A DNA stretch of 64,000 nt from Bolinopsis microptera. Its lineage: Eukaryota; Ctenophora; Tentaculata; Lobata; Bolinopsidae. The translations under genes and the position numbers were made by a program. The notes below the pieces were generated by a model, which saw only the letters and a list, made by a program, of their open reading frames with translations, was not told where the DNA came from and searched no databases. The stretch is taken from assembly GCF_026151205.1 (NCBI RefSeq), contig NC_087081.1:14623340-14687339 (forward strand), in the 5' to 3' direction. Below, one piece after another: positions 42,111 to 53,591 of the stretch (its first letter is position 1; each line of letters starts with the position of its first letter).

Positions 42111-42540
42111 TTGGCGGAGATATAAACTGCGCCTTTACATAAACCCTAATCCCAACCCTAACCCTAACCATAACCCCGAAGCTATCAATAACCCTTACCA
42201 CAACCCCAACCCTAACCCGAGCCCTAAACAATTAACGGGTGATACTCGTAAAATATCTGTTCCATATATTGGGACGAGTCCAACTCGGCGCGCGTCCTGG
42301 AATGTTATAAACCTACAACCTAAACAATCGAATTCATGTTTTATTAGCCTGTCACGTGATCAAAACAGTTTTTTCCCATAACTCTCCAAGGAAGCATTTT
42401 CACCCTACGTCATGTAATGGGGGTAATTCGGAATCAGCGTCCAAAAATATACCGATTTATCAATTTCATACCCAAAGGGCTTTTTCACAAGAATTTTCTT
42501 AAAATTTGGGCGAGCGATTTAGTAGGAGCGGAGTAACTGT
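42111..42540. mobile_element. Telomere-like-core MITE, second copy (reverse orientation)
   Basis: Complement of 26870-27262 with core taaccctaaccctaaccat (about 42145-42230). It carries an extra ~90 bp (about 42235-42330) absent in the first copy. Ends at gggcgagcgatttagtagg (42515-42533). Confidence 0.7.
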
Positions 42541-42689
42541 GAATACCTTGACATACGTTGCATGCCACTTTTCGCGTAACATGTATCAATGAATACCTTA
42601 GGGCCAACAAATTTGGGTCACGATCAATTTGGTTATTTTAATTTTGGTTACCACAATTTTGGGCACAAATTTCGGAAATTTTTAGTCTA

Positions 42690-42800
42690 CCTTACTCGGG
42701 AATATTATAGCGGGTTAATTTATGACTGGGAAAATTAATGACCGGGAAAAATATGGCGGACTTTCCCAAAACCCGCCAAATTATCCCGGTCATGTATTTA
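42690..42800. repeat. TACCTTACTCGGGAATATTATA repeat, copy 1
   Basis: Contains taccttactcgggaatattat, gactgggaaaat, gaccgggaaaaatatggcgga and cccggtcatg. A copy at 52670-52785 shares the middle and has the first motif at its opposite end, so the complete element probably has this motif as a TIR. Confidence 0.6.
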
Positions 42801-43310
42801 CCGGTGGCCGACCTTTCAAGTTTTTTTTCAGAGGTCAACAAATTTTCAACCGAAATTTCTGTTTTTGTTACTTGTTAAAGAAGTTATTTCAATTTACAGT
42901 TATTGATATTACTCAGAAATAGAAAAAAAAGACACGTCTATTTAAAGGAAAATAAATCTAAGCAATTTTTTATTTTTATTGAAATCTTTCAAATCAGTCA
43001 ATTACATACAAGTTTACACAATGAATTAGTTAAATATAATATTGTCCTCTAAGCATGGATTGTCAAAGTTGAAATTGTCTCGGACAAAATGTATGTAACC
43101 AAAGGACCTGAGGGTCACCAAAACACAGATATTGAGTGCAAATGCAGCTCCTGCACAAGCATGGGCCCTTATAAAATTGTAATAAGTTACTTTAAACAAA
43201 ATCACACACCCATTCAATCAATTCATAAAATATTGTGCTGTGAGATGAAATTGAGAAATATGTGAATGCAGACAGCAAGAATAGATAATCTTGAATAAAC
43301 TATTTTACGG
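42800..43310. other. No recognisable gene
   Basis: AT-rich 3' flank of the LINE at 43314-44940; a short minus-strand frame at 43026-43217 has no family signature. Confidence 0.4.
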
Positions 43311-43313
43311 ATT

Positions 43314-44940
43314 TGTTTCTATTGAATAGTCAAGTTCAGAGTCCGAATCCACCGGGATAATTTTCCCCCACATGTAAGTGGAAAGTTTACTTTTAAAATC
43401 AGTGATACTCTCTATCTCACGGATATCTAGAGGAATGTGATTCCACTTAGTGTGGGTCCTATAGAAGAAATTCTTGGCAAAAGCAGGAGCTTGCTCGAGG
43501 TGAGATAGAGCTTACAAAACATAGAGAGTCCATGTGACTATTTCTGAGCCTTGAGTGGCCTTGAAATGGTTGCAAATATGAGGGTAAAGTGACAGGTATA
43601 TGTTGCTTCACAATTTTAAAGAAGAAGATGAGATCCAAGAAGTCAAAGCGGTCTTCAATCGGCATAATCTTCAGCTGTCTGCATTTTTGAATGTATGTGG
43701 ATGGTGGATAACTCATATACTCCTCGTGAAGAATCCACTTAATAGCACGCTTTTGGAGGCCCTCCAGCTTGCTTATCTGGGATTTTGTGACTGGTCTCCA
43801 TATAACCGAGCAATGCTCAAATAGGCTCCTCACTAAAGTGAGATACAGTACTCTACGACGATTTACGTCTTGGACAAAATAACAATTTCTTCTCGCCATG
43901 CCTAATTTTTGGTTTGCCTTAGAAAGGACTTTGGAGCACTGATCTTTCCAATCGAGATTTGATGTCACAATTACACCCAGATCCTTTTCATGATCAACAT
44001 AGTCAAGTGTGATTCTTCCCATGGAGTATACAAAGTTAAAGAGTGGTAGGACACTAAGGAGGGAAACTGTTTCGGATATCCTTCCTGCGACGGTGAGGAC
44101 CTTACATTTGTCGGGATGAAATCTCATTTTATTAGAAAGTGACCAGTCATGGAGATAATCAATGTCCTTCTGCAGTCGCAGGATATCAGACTCCGAAACA
44201 ATCTTACGCCAAATTTTAGTATCATCGGCATACAGTGACAGTTGTGTGCCTGGTGAAATCCCCACTGATATATCATCAATGAACATAATGAACAGCAATG
44301 GTCCCAAAATTGACCCTTGAGGTACACCAGACTGGGCGTTTCTCATAGAAGAAAACTTGCCACTTATCAAGACCTGTTGTTGCCTGTCTCTTAGATAATC
44401 AGTGATGAATTTCAGTAGCCTCCCATCAATACCAAATTTGCTCTTTAGCTTAAATAATATAAGATCATGGTTAACCGAGTCAAATGCTTTGGCAAAATCA
44501 AAGTAGACTACATCTGTTCTCATATTTTCATTCAGTGAGAGCGCTAGGCTGTCGCACAGTCCTACAAGATTAGTTGCACAAGATCTCTCAGCTCGGAAAC
44601 CATGCTGTTTGTCATTGATCATGCCATTAGTAAGTGCCAATAACTCATCTCTTATTATGCGTTCAAGAACTTTTGTGATTAAGCATGTAAGAGAAATTGG
44701 CCTATAATTTGAAACCTCGTGTTTATCCCCTTTCTTGAATATTGGTACAATGTGCCCCAGTTTCCACTCCCTTGGTAGTGTCCCAATGTTGTAGCATGAA
44801 TGAAAAAGTATTGATATAGGGTATGCGAGCCCAACCGCACAGTTTTTCAAAAGTTTCCCATGGATACCATCAGGTCCATAAGCTTTATTAGCATTAATAA
44901 TAAGTCAAATCTTCATTAAAGCGTATTCTCATTCTCATTA
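43314..44940 (-). pseudogene. CR1-like LINE reverse transcriptase, 5'-truncated
   Basis: Begins near 44940 with NANKAYGPDGIHGKLLKNC, preceded by a stop or indel around 44905. The main open frame 44850-43459 gives RPISLTCLITKVLERII, YFDFAKAFDSVNHD, SGVPQGSILGPLLF, catalytic YADDTKIW, and the thumb (EKDLGVIVTSNLDW; RSLFEHCSVIWRP). A frameshift near 43475 ends it, but the adjacent frame continues KNFFYRTHTKWNHIPLDIRE to a stop near 43314. It is close in sequence to the ORF2 at 46011-49598, yet a separate insertion. One or two lesions only. Confidence 0.85.
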
Positions 44941-44989
44941 TCGCTAATGTCCCCGCCATTATCATTATTGATATCCCCCTGAGCTGCTG

Positions 44990-45303
44990 ACCGTCAAATT
45001 CGAAGTTGTATTGTTGTCTTAACAAGACTTTCATTTTGTTCGCTAATGGGGCTACTGCTCTGAAGGTCAGCCGGAGCTTAATTTCCTGCCCATCGCTTGG
45101 TATTGGGGAACGTCAAGTTGGCTTTTCATCTTTAACTGCTCCAGTAATCAATCCACCGTGGACCATGAAATAGTGGCACAGTTTACTCACTTCTAGCGGG
45201 ATGTGGCCACAAGTTACTTTAACGGGAAAAACTCCCTCTTTCTTTAGTCTACACACTGCACACGAGAAGCGATCAATCTTTAGAGACATTATTATTATCA
45301 TAT
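44990..45303 (-). pseudogene. Unrecognised gene-like remnant with one in-frame stop
   Basis: Minus-strand frame from about 45288: MSLKIDRFSCAVCRLKKEG, FPVKVTCGHIPLEVSKLC, GGLITGAVKDEKPT, then TGA (45113-45115), and onward in the same frame RSPIPSDGQEIKLRLTF, LANKMKVLLRQQYNFEFDG. The composition is that of a globular protein, with a possible CxxC and CGH. The second half, ending FEFDGQQL, loosely recalls ubiquitin-like folds, but this is weak. It stops where the LINE at 44940 begins. Could be a host exon, processed pseudogene or LINE linker. Confidence 0.35.
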
Positions 45304-46010
45304 ATTTTTTTTTAATCAATAAACTTTCAAATTGTTACACAAATACATCATTTTATTTCAAAGAAAATATCGCCGAATGACCTTACATGCCTTGACAAGT
45401 GACCGAGTGTAAACAAAATAAGGGACACCGAAACACCAGTTGACCAGTAAACTGATCATAGAAATTACATCGGGCCCTAAATGCACCTATAAGTGAAGCG
45501 ATGCTGCAACCAAGGCATGCTAGGTTTATTCCATCTTACTATATATAAAGCGAGACGATATATATATATATATGTGTATATATCCGTGCCATTTTACTGA
45601 CACCACGGCATCAACTTTAACGCGACTTTCCGCAAAAACCGTAAAAGATATACAACTGAAACTTTTTTGACTGGGTCAAATGCTTTAATGGCCTTCGAAT
45701 CAGCATGAAAAAATAAAAAATTGGCCAAGGAATAATAATTTTAGTGCCCAAAATTTGGACTCTCAAGTGGTGTCAAAAACGCGAATTAAATAGGTAATAA
45801 TTATTTTAGTCTCTCGAGTCTTGACACCACTTTAGGGTAAGACGGGTTCCTGCTAGTTGAACTAATAAGGTTACAGCCTAAAATATAAATATAATAAATA
45901 AAAATGTACCATAAATCATAATTATAAACACACTTTTTTAAACATATTTTATTAATTATACTTTTTATCAATTTATATTTAGACAATATAGTTACATTAA
46001 GGTAAATTGT
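45304..46010. other. LINE 3' flank and spacer
   Basis: Contains a TA microsatellite (45558-45590) and AT-rich sequence downstream of ORF2. No gene recognised. Confidence 0.5.
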
Positions 46011-49000
46011 TTAACTGTCAGAGGATGTTATATGGTCGTTTAGAACTGTCCAGAGGTACTTAATTAAATGGGTTTTAAACACGGATGGCCTTGAGATTTC
46101 CCTTAATTCATAAGGGAGTTTATTCCAAAGAATGTGTGCTCTGTAAAAGTAAGACTTAGATATGCCTGAACATCTGGTCTGGCTTGACGTAAGGTTTTGT
46201 GGAACTTGAGGAGAAATGTCACTAATCATACTGAGATCGTCTAGATGTGATCGCCTTAACCTACTTCCCATGAAACGTCGTAAGTAAGGTGGAAATGTCA
46301 CAACTGACATGTCATAAAAAATATTATGAAAATATAATATATCCTTGTAATCAAACCTTACCGAGAGTGGAAGGATATTTAGTTCCTTACACGCTATGAA
46401 ATACCTTTTTTTGTCCCTAAGGCTCAAGTAAATATCATTAAGGATCCACTTCTTGATACCTCTTTTTTGTATCGATTCAAGTTTCTCCACCGAGGTTTCT
46501 GAATGAGGCCGCCAGACAATTGTGCAGTGTTCGAAATGACTTCTAACCTGAGATAGATAGAAGGCCCGACGTTTTTTAGTGTTCTTGGTGAAGTAACATG
46601 TTCTTTTTATAAGGCCTAACCTCTGACTAGCCTTAGAGTATATCATATCACAGTGATGTGACCAATCTAACTTACTATTGATATGTACTCCAAGATCTTC
46701 TTCAATGTCTGTGTATTCGATAGCCGTTTCATTCATTGAGTACACAAAATTAACACTACGATTCATAGAATATGCTCGGGTAATAGAAAGAACGTGACTT
46801 TTTGAAGGGTGAAACACCATCTTATTATGATGAGCCCAATTTTGAAGACTGTTAATATCCCGCTGGAGCAGCCAATGGTCATCCTGGGACGTGATTCTAC
46901 GCCATATTTTTGTATCATCAGCATACATGGTTATATTTGTTTCCGTTGACAAATCCTCTGTAATGTCATTAAGAAAAAGTATAAATAAAGTAGGCCCTAA
47001 AATTGAGCCCTGGGGGACACCTGATCTAACCTGACAGGGAGCAGACATTTTATTTCCAATGACAACCCTTTGGTATCTGTTTTCAAGGTAGCACTTGAAG
47101 AATCTCAGTAGAGATGCATCAATGTTATATTGTTCTTTGAGCTTCAACAGAATTATGTCGTGGTTGACAGAATCAAAAGCTTTTTGGAAATCAAAGTATA
47201 TTATGTCAGTGCGAACATTGTCATTGAGAGATAGGGCTAAGCTGTTACAGAAATTTACTAGCTGAGTTGTACATGATTTCCTACTCATAAAACCATGTTG
47301 ACGTTGATCAATAAGATGTTCACATCGATTGAGCAATTCATCCCGGATTACTTTTTCGTAAACTTTCATAATAATGCTTGTCAGAGAAATTGGCCTATAG
47401 TTGTTAACTTCAATTTTAGAGCCTTTTTTATGAACTGGAACAACGTTTGCCATTTTCCAATCTGCTGGAATACATCCAGTTTTATAAGAGGCTTCAAAAA
47501 GGATAGCAAAAGGCTTAGACAGGCTCACTGAACAGTACTTTAAAATTCTTCCATGGATATTGTCGGCCCCTTGCGCTTTACTTGGATCAATATTTTCAAG
47601 TAAACCTTTGATTTTACAAGCGTCGAAATTGACCTGAAAATCACGGTCACTGGAAAAGTCGATATCTATATCATAATCACTACCCTCTGTAAACTGTTCG
47701 TTAAAATATTTATTGAATAACTCACACTGTCCTTGCGGATCGGACCGTAGGCAACCATTGTAGCTGACTGTTTCAGGAATGCGATTAGAGTTTGATTTAG
47801 ATTTCACAAAAGACCAGAACTTTTTGTTAATGAGATTTCTGTTATCATCATCTTCAAAGTTTGCGTCCAATTTTGCATCAACGAGATTTTTAAAATCCCT
47901 CCTAGCTTTGGAAAATTTTAAATATTTTTTTGGATTAGAAGACTGTTTCCATTCGTCATGTAGTCGCTCCTTTTTTCTACATAAATCAAAGACATCTGAG
48001 TCAAACCATGGGGGTTGAAATTCATCGGAGACAGATATCTTAGGAATATGTGAATTACAATGAGAAGAGAAAATAGTATTGAAAACTGACCAGGCCTCTT
48101 CGACTGGTTTACCACTAAGTAGATGTTCCCAGTTTTCAGAATTCAGTGCATTATTTAAATTGGTCCAATTGGCCCTTTTGAAGCTATAGATTTTTCGTTT
48201 GGTAGACTTTTTCTTTCTAGCGTTAAGTCTTATGTCAAATCTTATCGCATAGTGATCCGACCCACAAATACCATGTTTACTGTCAACAATTAATTCTGAT
48301 ATAATTTCTGGCTTATCCGTCAAAACTACATCTAGAACATTTCCCCTGTAATGTGTAGGGTCTGTTACCAGCTGCTGTAAAGATAAATCATTAAACGTAT
48401 CAATGAATGCTTGTTCAATAGGAACAGAGGAGGAGCCCTCATCCCATCTGACCTGGGGCATATTCAAATCACCAACCAAGGTAATGCTCTGTACTCTTCT
48501 ACGCCTACGGATGTTATGTAGGTATTGCTTGACTCTATCGTGGTTATCATTGCCAAGTGTGCCAACTCTGTAGAACGAGCTAAATATGGATTTTCTTCCT
48601 AACTTGTCAGAAAGCTCAATACTCAAAATCTCGGCTCTACATTTGACAGGAATGATTTTAGATTCTATGTCAAGACAATGTTTTATGGCAATAAGGACAC
48701 CACCCCCATTTACTCTGAATTTCCGACTATTCTGGGGGTCCGGGGGATGAGTAAAGCTAGAACGGTCAAGTCTAAATACTTTGTAATCAGCTGTCGAGAT
48801 GATTTCACTATCATGGATATTGTCCTTTAACCATGTTTCATTATAAACTACAATATCTGGTTTATTGATATAAATAAAATGGTTTAGTTCGTGAATTTTT
48901 GTAGAGTGGAGAGTGGGATTTGCATCTCCAAGTTCACCAAAAGGGATCAAGCCCTGAACGTTACAATAAAAAACTGAGCAGTTTCCCGGGGGTCCTGGAT

Positions 49001-49598
49001 TTTTCATGCTAGGGTTACAAATAAAGATAAGGAGAAAGTTTATGAGTAGTATCCAAAGGTAAAGTGATGCAGTTATATTTTGTAGATATGGGATTAAGCC
49101 TCGTTTGGGATTGTATTTAACAAACAACGTATGTAGTTTTTTACCTCTAATAATTAAGCTACTCATTGTACGTCTAATTGCAATACCAAAGATAACAAGG
49201 TAGAAATTGCAAAGTAAATTACCAAGACTGTTAATATTTAGTAGGAGTGGAGATTTAATAAGCTGTATCAATTTAGCAGGATTTGTAGGTGGGTTTTCCA
49301 AAATACAGGTGGTAAAACAGAGTAACATAACAAGAACGAAATAATAGTACATAAAAGGAAGACATATGTGATGTGGTTTGAATGAGTTTTGAACGGGTGT
49401 GGAGTGTATTACTGAATTCTTTGTTCTCTTCTTGTTTGAGTGGCTATTATTAAAGTAGCCAATACGTTTTCTATATGTTTCTAACTCAATCATGTGAAAT
49501 CTAACAATAAAACGACCGACTGTGGAGCAATAATTCCCTTTACGGTGTGTAATTTGTACTTGTATTATTGTCCGTGTCCAGTTTGTATGCGTGATCAA
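46011..49598 (-). CDS. CR1-like LINE ORF2 (endonuclease-reverse transcriptase), intact
   Basis: An uninterrupted 1195-codon frame. Residues 1-206: N-terminal region with two hydrophobic stretches (MYYYFVLVMLLCF, about 83-95; LYLWILLINFLLIFIC, about 179-194) and NPGP at 200-203. From 207: apurinic-like endonuclease (FYCNVQGL; NETWLKDN; LVGDLNMP; GSDHYAIRFDI). RT follows: NYRPISLTSIIMKVYEKVI, YFDFQKAFDSVNHD (about 804), SGVPQGSILGP, catalytic YADDTKIW (about 892), and the thumb EEDLGVHINSKLDW. The C-terminus HILWNKLPYELRE ends at the TAA/TGA region near 46011. CR1-type ORF2 nicks target DNA and reverse transcribes element RNA. No lesion seen, so the enzyme may be active; the true start may lie inside residues 1-206. 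Confidence 0.9.
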   Translation of the reverse strand: MITHTNWTRTIIQVQITHRKGNYCSTVGRFIVRFHMIELETYRKRIGYFNNSHSNKKRTKNSVIHSTPVQNSFKPHHICLPFMYYYFVLVMLLCFTTCILENPPTNPAKLIQLIKSPLLLNINSLGNLLCNFYLVIFGIAIRRTMSSLIIRGKKLHTLFVKYNPKRGLIPYLQNITASLYLWILLINFLLIFICNPSMKNPGPPGNCSVFYCNVQGLIPFGELGDANPTLHSTKIHELNHFIYINKPDIVVYNETWLKDNIHDSEIISTADYKVFRLDRSSFTHPPDPQNSRKFRVNGGGVLIAIKHCLDIESKIIPVKCRAEILSIELSDKLGRKSIFSSFYRVGTLGNDNHDRVKQYLHNIRRRRRVQSITLVGDLNMPQVRWDEGSSSVPIEQAFIDTFNDLSLQQLVTDPTHYRGNVLDVVLTDKPEIISELIVDSKHGICGSDHYAIRFDIRLNARKKKSTKRKIYSFKRANWTNLNNALNSENWEHLLSGKPVEEAWSVFNTIFSSHCNSHIPKISVSDEFQPPWFDSDVFDLCRKKERLHDEWKQSSNPKKYLKFSKARRDFKNLVDAKLDANFEDDDNRNLINKKFWSFVKSKSNSNRIPETVSYNGCLRSDPQGQCELFNKYFNEQFTEGSDYDIDIDFSSDRDFQVNFDACKIKGLLENIDPSKAQGADNIHGRILKYCSVSLSKPFAILFEASYKTGCIPADWKMANVVPVHKKGSKIEVNNYRPISLTSIIMKVYEKVIRDELLNRCEHLIDQRQHGFMSRKSCTTQLVNFCNSLALSLNDNVRTDIIYFDFQKAFDSVNHDIILLKLKEQYNIDASLLRFFKCYLENRYQRVVIGNKMSAPCQVRSGVPQGSILGPTLFILFLNDITEDLSTETNITMYADDTKIWRRITSQDDHWLLQRDINSLQNWAHHNKMVFHPSKSHVLSITRAYSMNRSVNFVYSMNETAIEYTDIEEDLGVHINSKLDWSHHCDMIYSKASQRLGLIKRTCYFTKNTKKRRAFYLSQVRSHFEHCTIVWRPHSETSVEKLESIQKRGIKKWILNDIYLSLRDKKRYFIACKELNILPLSVRFDYKDILYFHNIFYDMSVVTFPPYLRRFMGSRLRRSHLDDLSMISDISPQVPQNLTSSQTRCSGISKSYFYRAHILWNKLPYELREISRPSVFKTHLIKYLWTVLNDHITSSDS

Positions 49599-50016
49599 CG
49601 CCCGTCCGTGATTAGTTATACTATCATAATCAGTTATGTGATATAATCACGTAACTGTAGAATTCATTTTCATCTATTTAAATTGAGAAAATAAGCAATA
49701 TTCTGAGAAACGGAGATAACTCGTCTTAGATTAGATAAGATGTGATCAGCCAATCAGCTCATTCGAAGAGTGATGGACATAGATGCTGGACTAATATTGA
49801 TGCTCATGATGAATTAAAATTATACGTGATATTATTTAGGTATAACTATAACTTAGGCTGAAATTTGTCCGAATTTAGTTTACAGGTTATTATGGTGGAT
49901 TTATAAGGTGACCATTTCCGCAGTTTGTTCTGTCAGCTACATGCTTGTTTAGTCGGTCTTGTTCTGTTCTTGAGTGAAATTGTTAAGTAGTGCAGCAATT
50001 CTATCATAAAGATTAA
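49599..50016. other. Inter-ORF spacer of the LINE
   Basis: About 420 bp separate ORF1 and ORF2 on the minus strand, longer than the 155 bp at 15055-15209. Nothing else seen. Confidence 0.5.
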
Positions 50017-51422
50017 TCACTTAACACGAAAAGAAAACTGACATAATGAATTTCTATACTGGCGCCGCAGGGGCAAATATCCTCTCTTTAGTCCTAGAGA
50101 AAGTAGAATGCAGTGAACCCAACACTCAGATAGCACGGATTGACCAGACAAATTAAAGTGAAGGCCATCTCGTGCCAGGTGTGAGGTGCCAAATTTCAAG
50201 TTATCAAACAGTTTGAAGTTAGAAGTATGAACTGAAAGTTCGAACAATGTCATGTTCAGCTGGTCGATAGATTTGTTCATGTTGTTGAATCTATCGGCGC
50301 TCATGTTGAGAGGTGAAATTGAATCAAAAATGAACTTAGTGTTTTTATATTGATTCACTGAGCGTTCAACAAAGTTGTGTAGAGTCGAGGGGTGAACGCG
50401 GTGTTTTCTGAGGTCGTTGATGCCCGCAGAGAGGAGACCAACATCAGCCTGCTCAATGGATCTGCAGTGCTGGTGTAGATCCCGCAGATGAAAGAGATCC
50501 TCTCTGAAGGCAACAACTGGCTCATGCAATGTGGAACAATCAAACGACTCATTCTTCGAATATGAAAGAATCAACACCCTTTTAGATATGAGATATGGTT
50601 ATCATATTTGGTCACGAGGAAACTGTTGAACGGTTTGGCCTGGTCAGGGAATAGGGAGTTCAAATGATCAACAATATTCGCCAGATAAGTGTTGGTACTG
50701 ATTTCACGTGCCAGATGGTGGCCTCCAGCATACTCATAAGGCATGTTCCCATAGTAGGCAACTTTCCTATTTCCAAAATTGCGGTCATATGTTGTGTTGT
50801 TGTCCAAATGCGCAGCTTGAAACTGTTTAAATAAATTTTCTGCATAAAGTGTATAAGGCATGATACCTTCAGGCTCCAGGTTACTAGTACTGCGAGTTGT
50901 TGAGGATGATGTGGGTAGGAAGGCAGGAGTCGGCAGGAGGGGGACGTCACGGGCTGCAGGAGCTGCTGGCTGTTGTAGGTCTTTAACGAGCGTCTGGGCA
51001 CGGACTACGTTCTCCTTCAGCTGCTCCAGTTGTTTGTTTGCTTCCGACACGTGCCTCGCAAAATTAGAGGTTAATTTGTTGAGATCGTGTGTTAAGTCGG
51101 TACTGTCTTCTATGACTACTTGTTTAAAATGTTCAGTAAGCGCGTTACTTTTACGTATTTTGCCTCGAGCTTTGATGAGCTTCTCATTACAAGTTCTTTC
51201 GAGTTCAAGTGTCATTTGATCTTCCGAGAGCTGATCAACAAGGTCAAGGCAGAGTTGTGGACTAAATGGGTTCATGGTAGTTTGAGTGCCCCTATCTACC
51301 GTACCTGTGTAAAGGGGGTCTGCCAGGTAGCCCTTAGAGTCTGCGGTAGCGGTGGGCGTGCCGCTACCTGGCAGCCCGAGAGTCCGTTGAGAAGAAGTTG
51401 GAGTGTTTGTAGTGGTATCCAT
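50017..51422 (-). pseudogene. LINE ORF1, AlkB core deleted (coiled coil + AlkB start + SGNH end)
   Basis: First frame 51422-50571: MDTTTNTPTSSQR.., a heptad-like coiled coil (about residues 75-160; NKLTSNFARHVSEANKQLEQL), a Pro/Ser linker, then the AlkB start (KVAYYGNMPYEYAGGHH) up to VTKYDN. There the AlkB core with its HxD, H and arginine motifs is missing, and the frame shifts. The second frame (about 50577-50017) resumes in an SGNH-type domain: SAGINDLRKHR (GxND-like) and RDGLHFNLSG (catalytic D-x-x-H). Compared with the intact ORF1 at 15210-16862, more than 100 residues are lost. It lies upstream of the intact ORF2, so the two form one LINE. Confidence 0.8.
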
Positions 51423-51437
51423 GGTCAGTCAGTAATA

Positions 51438-52294
51438 GTAGAGGCTCTTACGGGCATTGTCTGCTCGATACGCTTGGGACCCCATATACACCTTTCTAGA
51501 CGTATTTTTGACCGTAGAATCGATTAAAAGTGGTTTCGAGATGATTGGACTGAGTTTACGCAGGTAAAATCGCAAAAAACCGATTTTTGGGCCAAAAATA
51601 GGCCAAAAAACCATGTTTTTTGATATTTTGAACAAGTTAATTTTGTTGGCATGTCGGCAAAACTTGCATGGAAATAGCTAAAACACAGCCGCACAAGATG
51701 GTTTAAAAATTTTAAAAATCCCTCTGTTTTTACGCGGGTAAAAATCCAAAAAAGTGGTAAAAATTTTGACTTTTTTGCTTGAAGTTTGAATAATTTTTTG
51801 CAGTTGTATTAAATCATTCCAAAAATAGTCACATCGTGTTTGCCTAAATTTTTCCTTTCCGAGAAGTACCCACTTCATTTACTTTATCGAAGTTTGAATA
51901 TTGTCACTCCGCAAGCGTTTTTGCCAAATTTTCGACGCGCACTACGCGCAAAAGCATTTAGTTGTTATCAATTGGCACCCGCGCGTTCATCATAAATTTC
52001 AAACAGCTATAACTCAGCGAGATTATGTCCGTTCTAGCTCATATTTTCACACTAAATAGAAAATAATGTGATCTTATTGCTGACAAAATATGAATATAAT
52101 TACTCCATTTGCCTTAGAGTAATAGACTGTCAAAGTTTAAAACGCGCATTGGTATAGCACGTGACTAATAAGGCCAAATTTATACTTCTTAACATATTAT
52201 CGATCCTTAGACATCATACTATTGTGTCCAATTAGCGGTTAGGTTTCTAAACTCGTAGCAGAAAACACGTCTTTTTGCCCGTAAGAGCCTCTAC
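51438..52294. mobile_element. MITE with 19-bp perfect TIRs and TA flanks, just ahead of LINE ORF1
   Basis: Ends GTAGAGGCTCTTACGGGCA (51438-51456) and its exact complement (52276-52294), flanked by TA (51436-51437, 52295-52296). The length is 857 bp with no transposase. TA target and TIRs suggest the Tc1/mariner group. It sits 15 bp upstream of the ORF1 start codon, so it has split the LINE 5' UTR or promoter from its ORF1. Confidence 0.8.
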
Positions 52295-52296
52295 TA

Positions 52297-52669
52297 TAAG
52301 GAATCATTCGCGTCGCACAGTCGGTCTTCTTATCAGTTTTAATCCATTAGCGAATTTAAACAAACGTATTAAAAATTGCAAATGAGTATATATTATATAT
52401 TATTATTATTTTCGTTTTCTTCTATAACATATAAACTGTTTTCTTCTCTACGATTCATTGATTCATGGGCAAGAGAAGTGAGAATCACGGTCCACCCTGA
52501 AATCTGATTTCTGTAACCAAATTGTGATTTTTATAACGAAATTATGGTAGCAACCGCCAATAAAGTAACAGCCCTCCATCCACTGCTTCAAAAGTCTTCT
52601 CTAGCACATATACATATGAGACTTCAGGTAAAATATGATGATCACCACCCCCTTGGAACCCCATAATCT
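52297..52669. other. No recognisable gene; probable LINE 5' UTR on the minus strand
   Basis: Upstream sequence of the LINE beyond the MITE. AT-rich, tatata tracts, no gene. Confidence 0.35.
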
Positions 52670-52785
52670 GAGTCGGCGGTTTTTTTTATGACTGGTAAAA
52701 TTTTTTACCGGGAAAAATATGGCGGAATCTTCCAAAACCCACCACTTTATCCCGGTTATAATATTCCCGAGTAAGGTACACCAAT
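52670..52785. repeat. TACCTTACTCGGGAATATTATA repeat, copy 2
   Basis: gactggtaaaattttttaccgggaaaaatatggcgg.. ends ttataatattcccgagtaaggta. See 42690-42800 for the partner. Confidence 0.6.
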
Positions 52786-52967
52786 TTTAGTCGCATTTTT
52801 GACTTTTTGAAACCACTTTCCATTCCATTTATTTGATTTTTCCATTTTTAAGCTAGTTTTTTTTCAATTTCGCATATAAAGTCATACTTTTAACATTTAA
52901 ATAGTTTAACGTTAGGCGTGTTAATTAATTTTAAATGATTTGTTGCAATAATGAATAAAGAAATAAA

Positions 52968-53054
52968 ACCCAGGAACCCTGACCGGATGGGGCTTAACTT
53001 TGAAAGTAAAAGAGTTGGAGACTTCCGGTTTTTTGTAACATGTTCCTCTTTTAA
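52968..53054. repeat. 1.4-kb dispersed repeat, copy C, left part
   Basis: ggaaccctgaccggatgggg.. acatgttcctcttttaa matches copy B from 19934. The copy is cut here at TTAA by the Kolobok element and continues at 57546. Confidence 0.9.
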
Positions 53055-53591
53055 AGGGGGTGCAAACCACAGAACTGGCAGTGATATTTTGAAATAACGC
53101 TCTATGATATATGATAATAAAGTTACGGTGACTCAATAGGTGAAACAATTAGCTCTCTAGTGCAAGTAAAAATAGATTTGAGGAGTCGCGAGTGGCCAAC
53201 AATGATACGTCATTTACATTCAGTCCTCAGCCGCTCCATCACTTGCCTACATAAATACTCGACACTCGCCTGACAATCAACAATTAAACTAATATTACAC
53301 TCATTTTGATCGATCCTAATGTTTCTTTTGTCGTTGTGTAAACAAATATGATGCATTTGAAGTTTTGTGTAGTTCGTGTTTATTGTGAAAGTTGTTCACT
53401 TAGTCCACTAACGGTACAACGTTATATTGTAATTTTACATTAATCCCGCAATTCCGTCATTGATAATCGCCATTATAACAGTAGTTCACGATTGCATGTA
53501 TTCATTTGGTATGGCAGTGAAGTTCCAATATAAAGATATTAAAGATCCAATATAAAGATATGTAAAGATATTACAAAAGTATAAGAATCAT

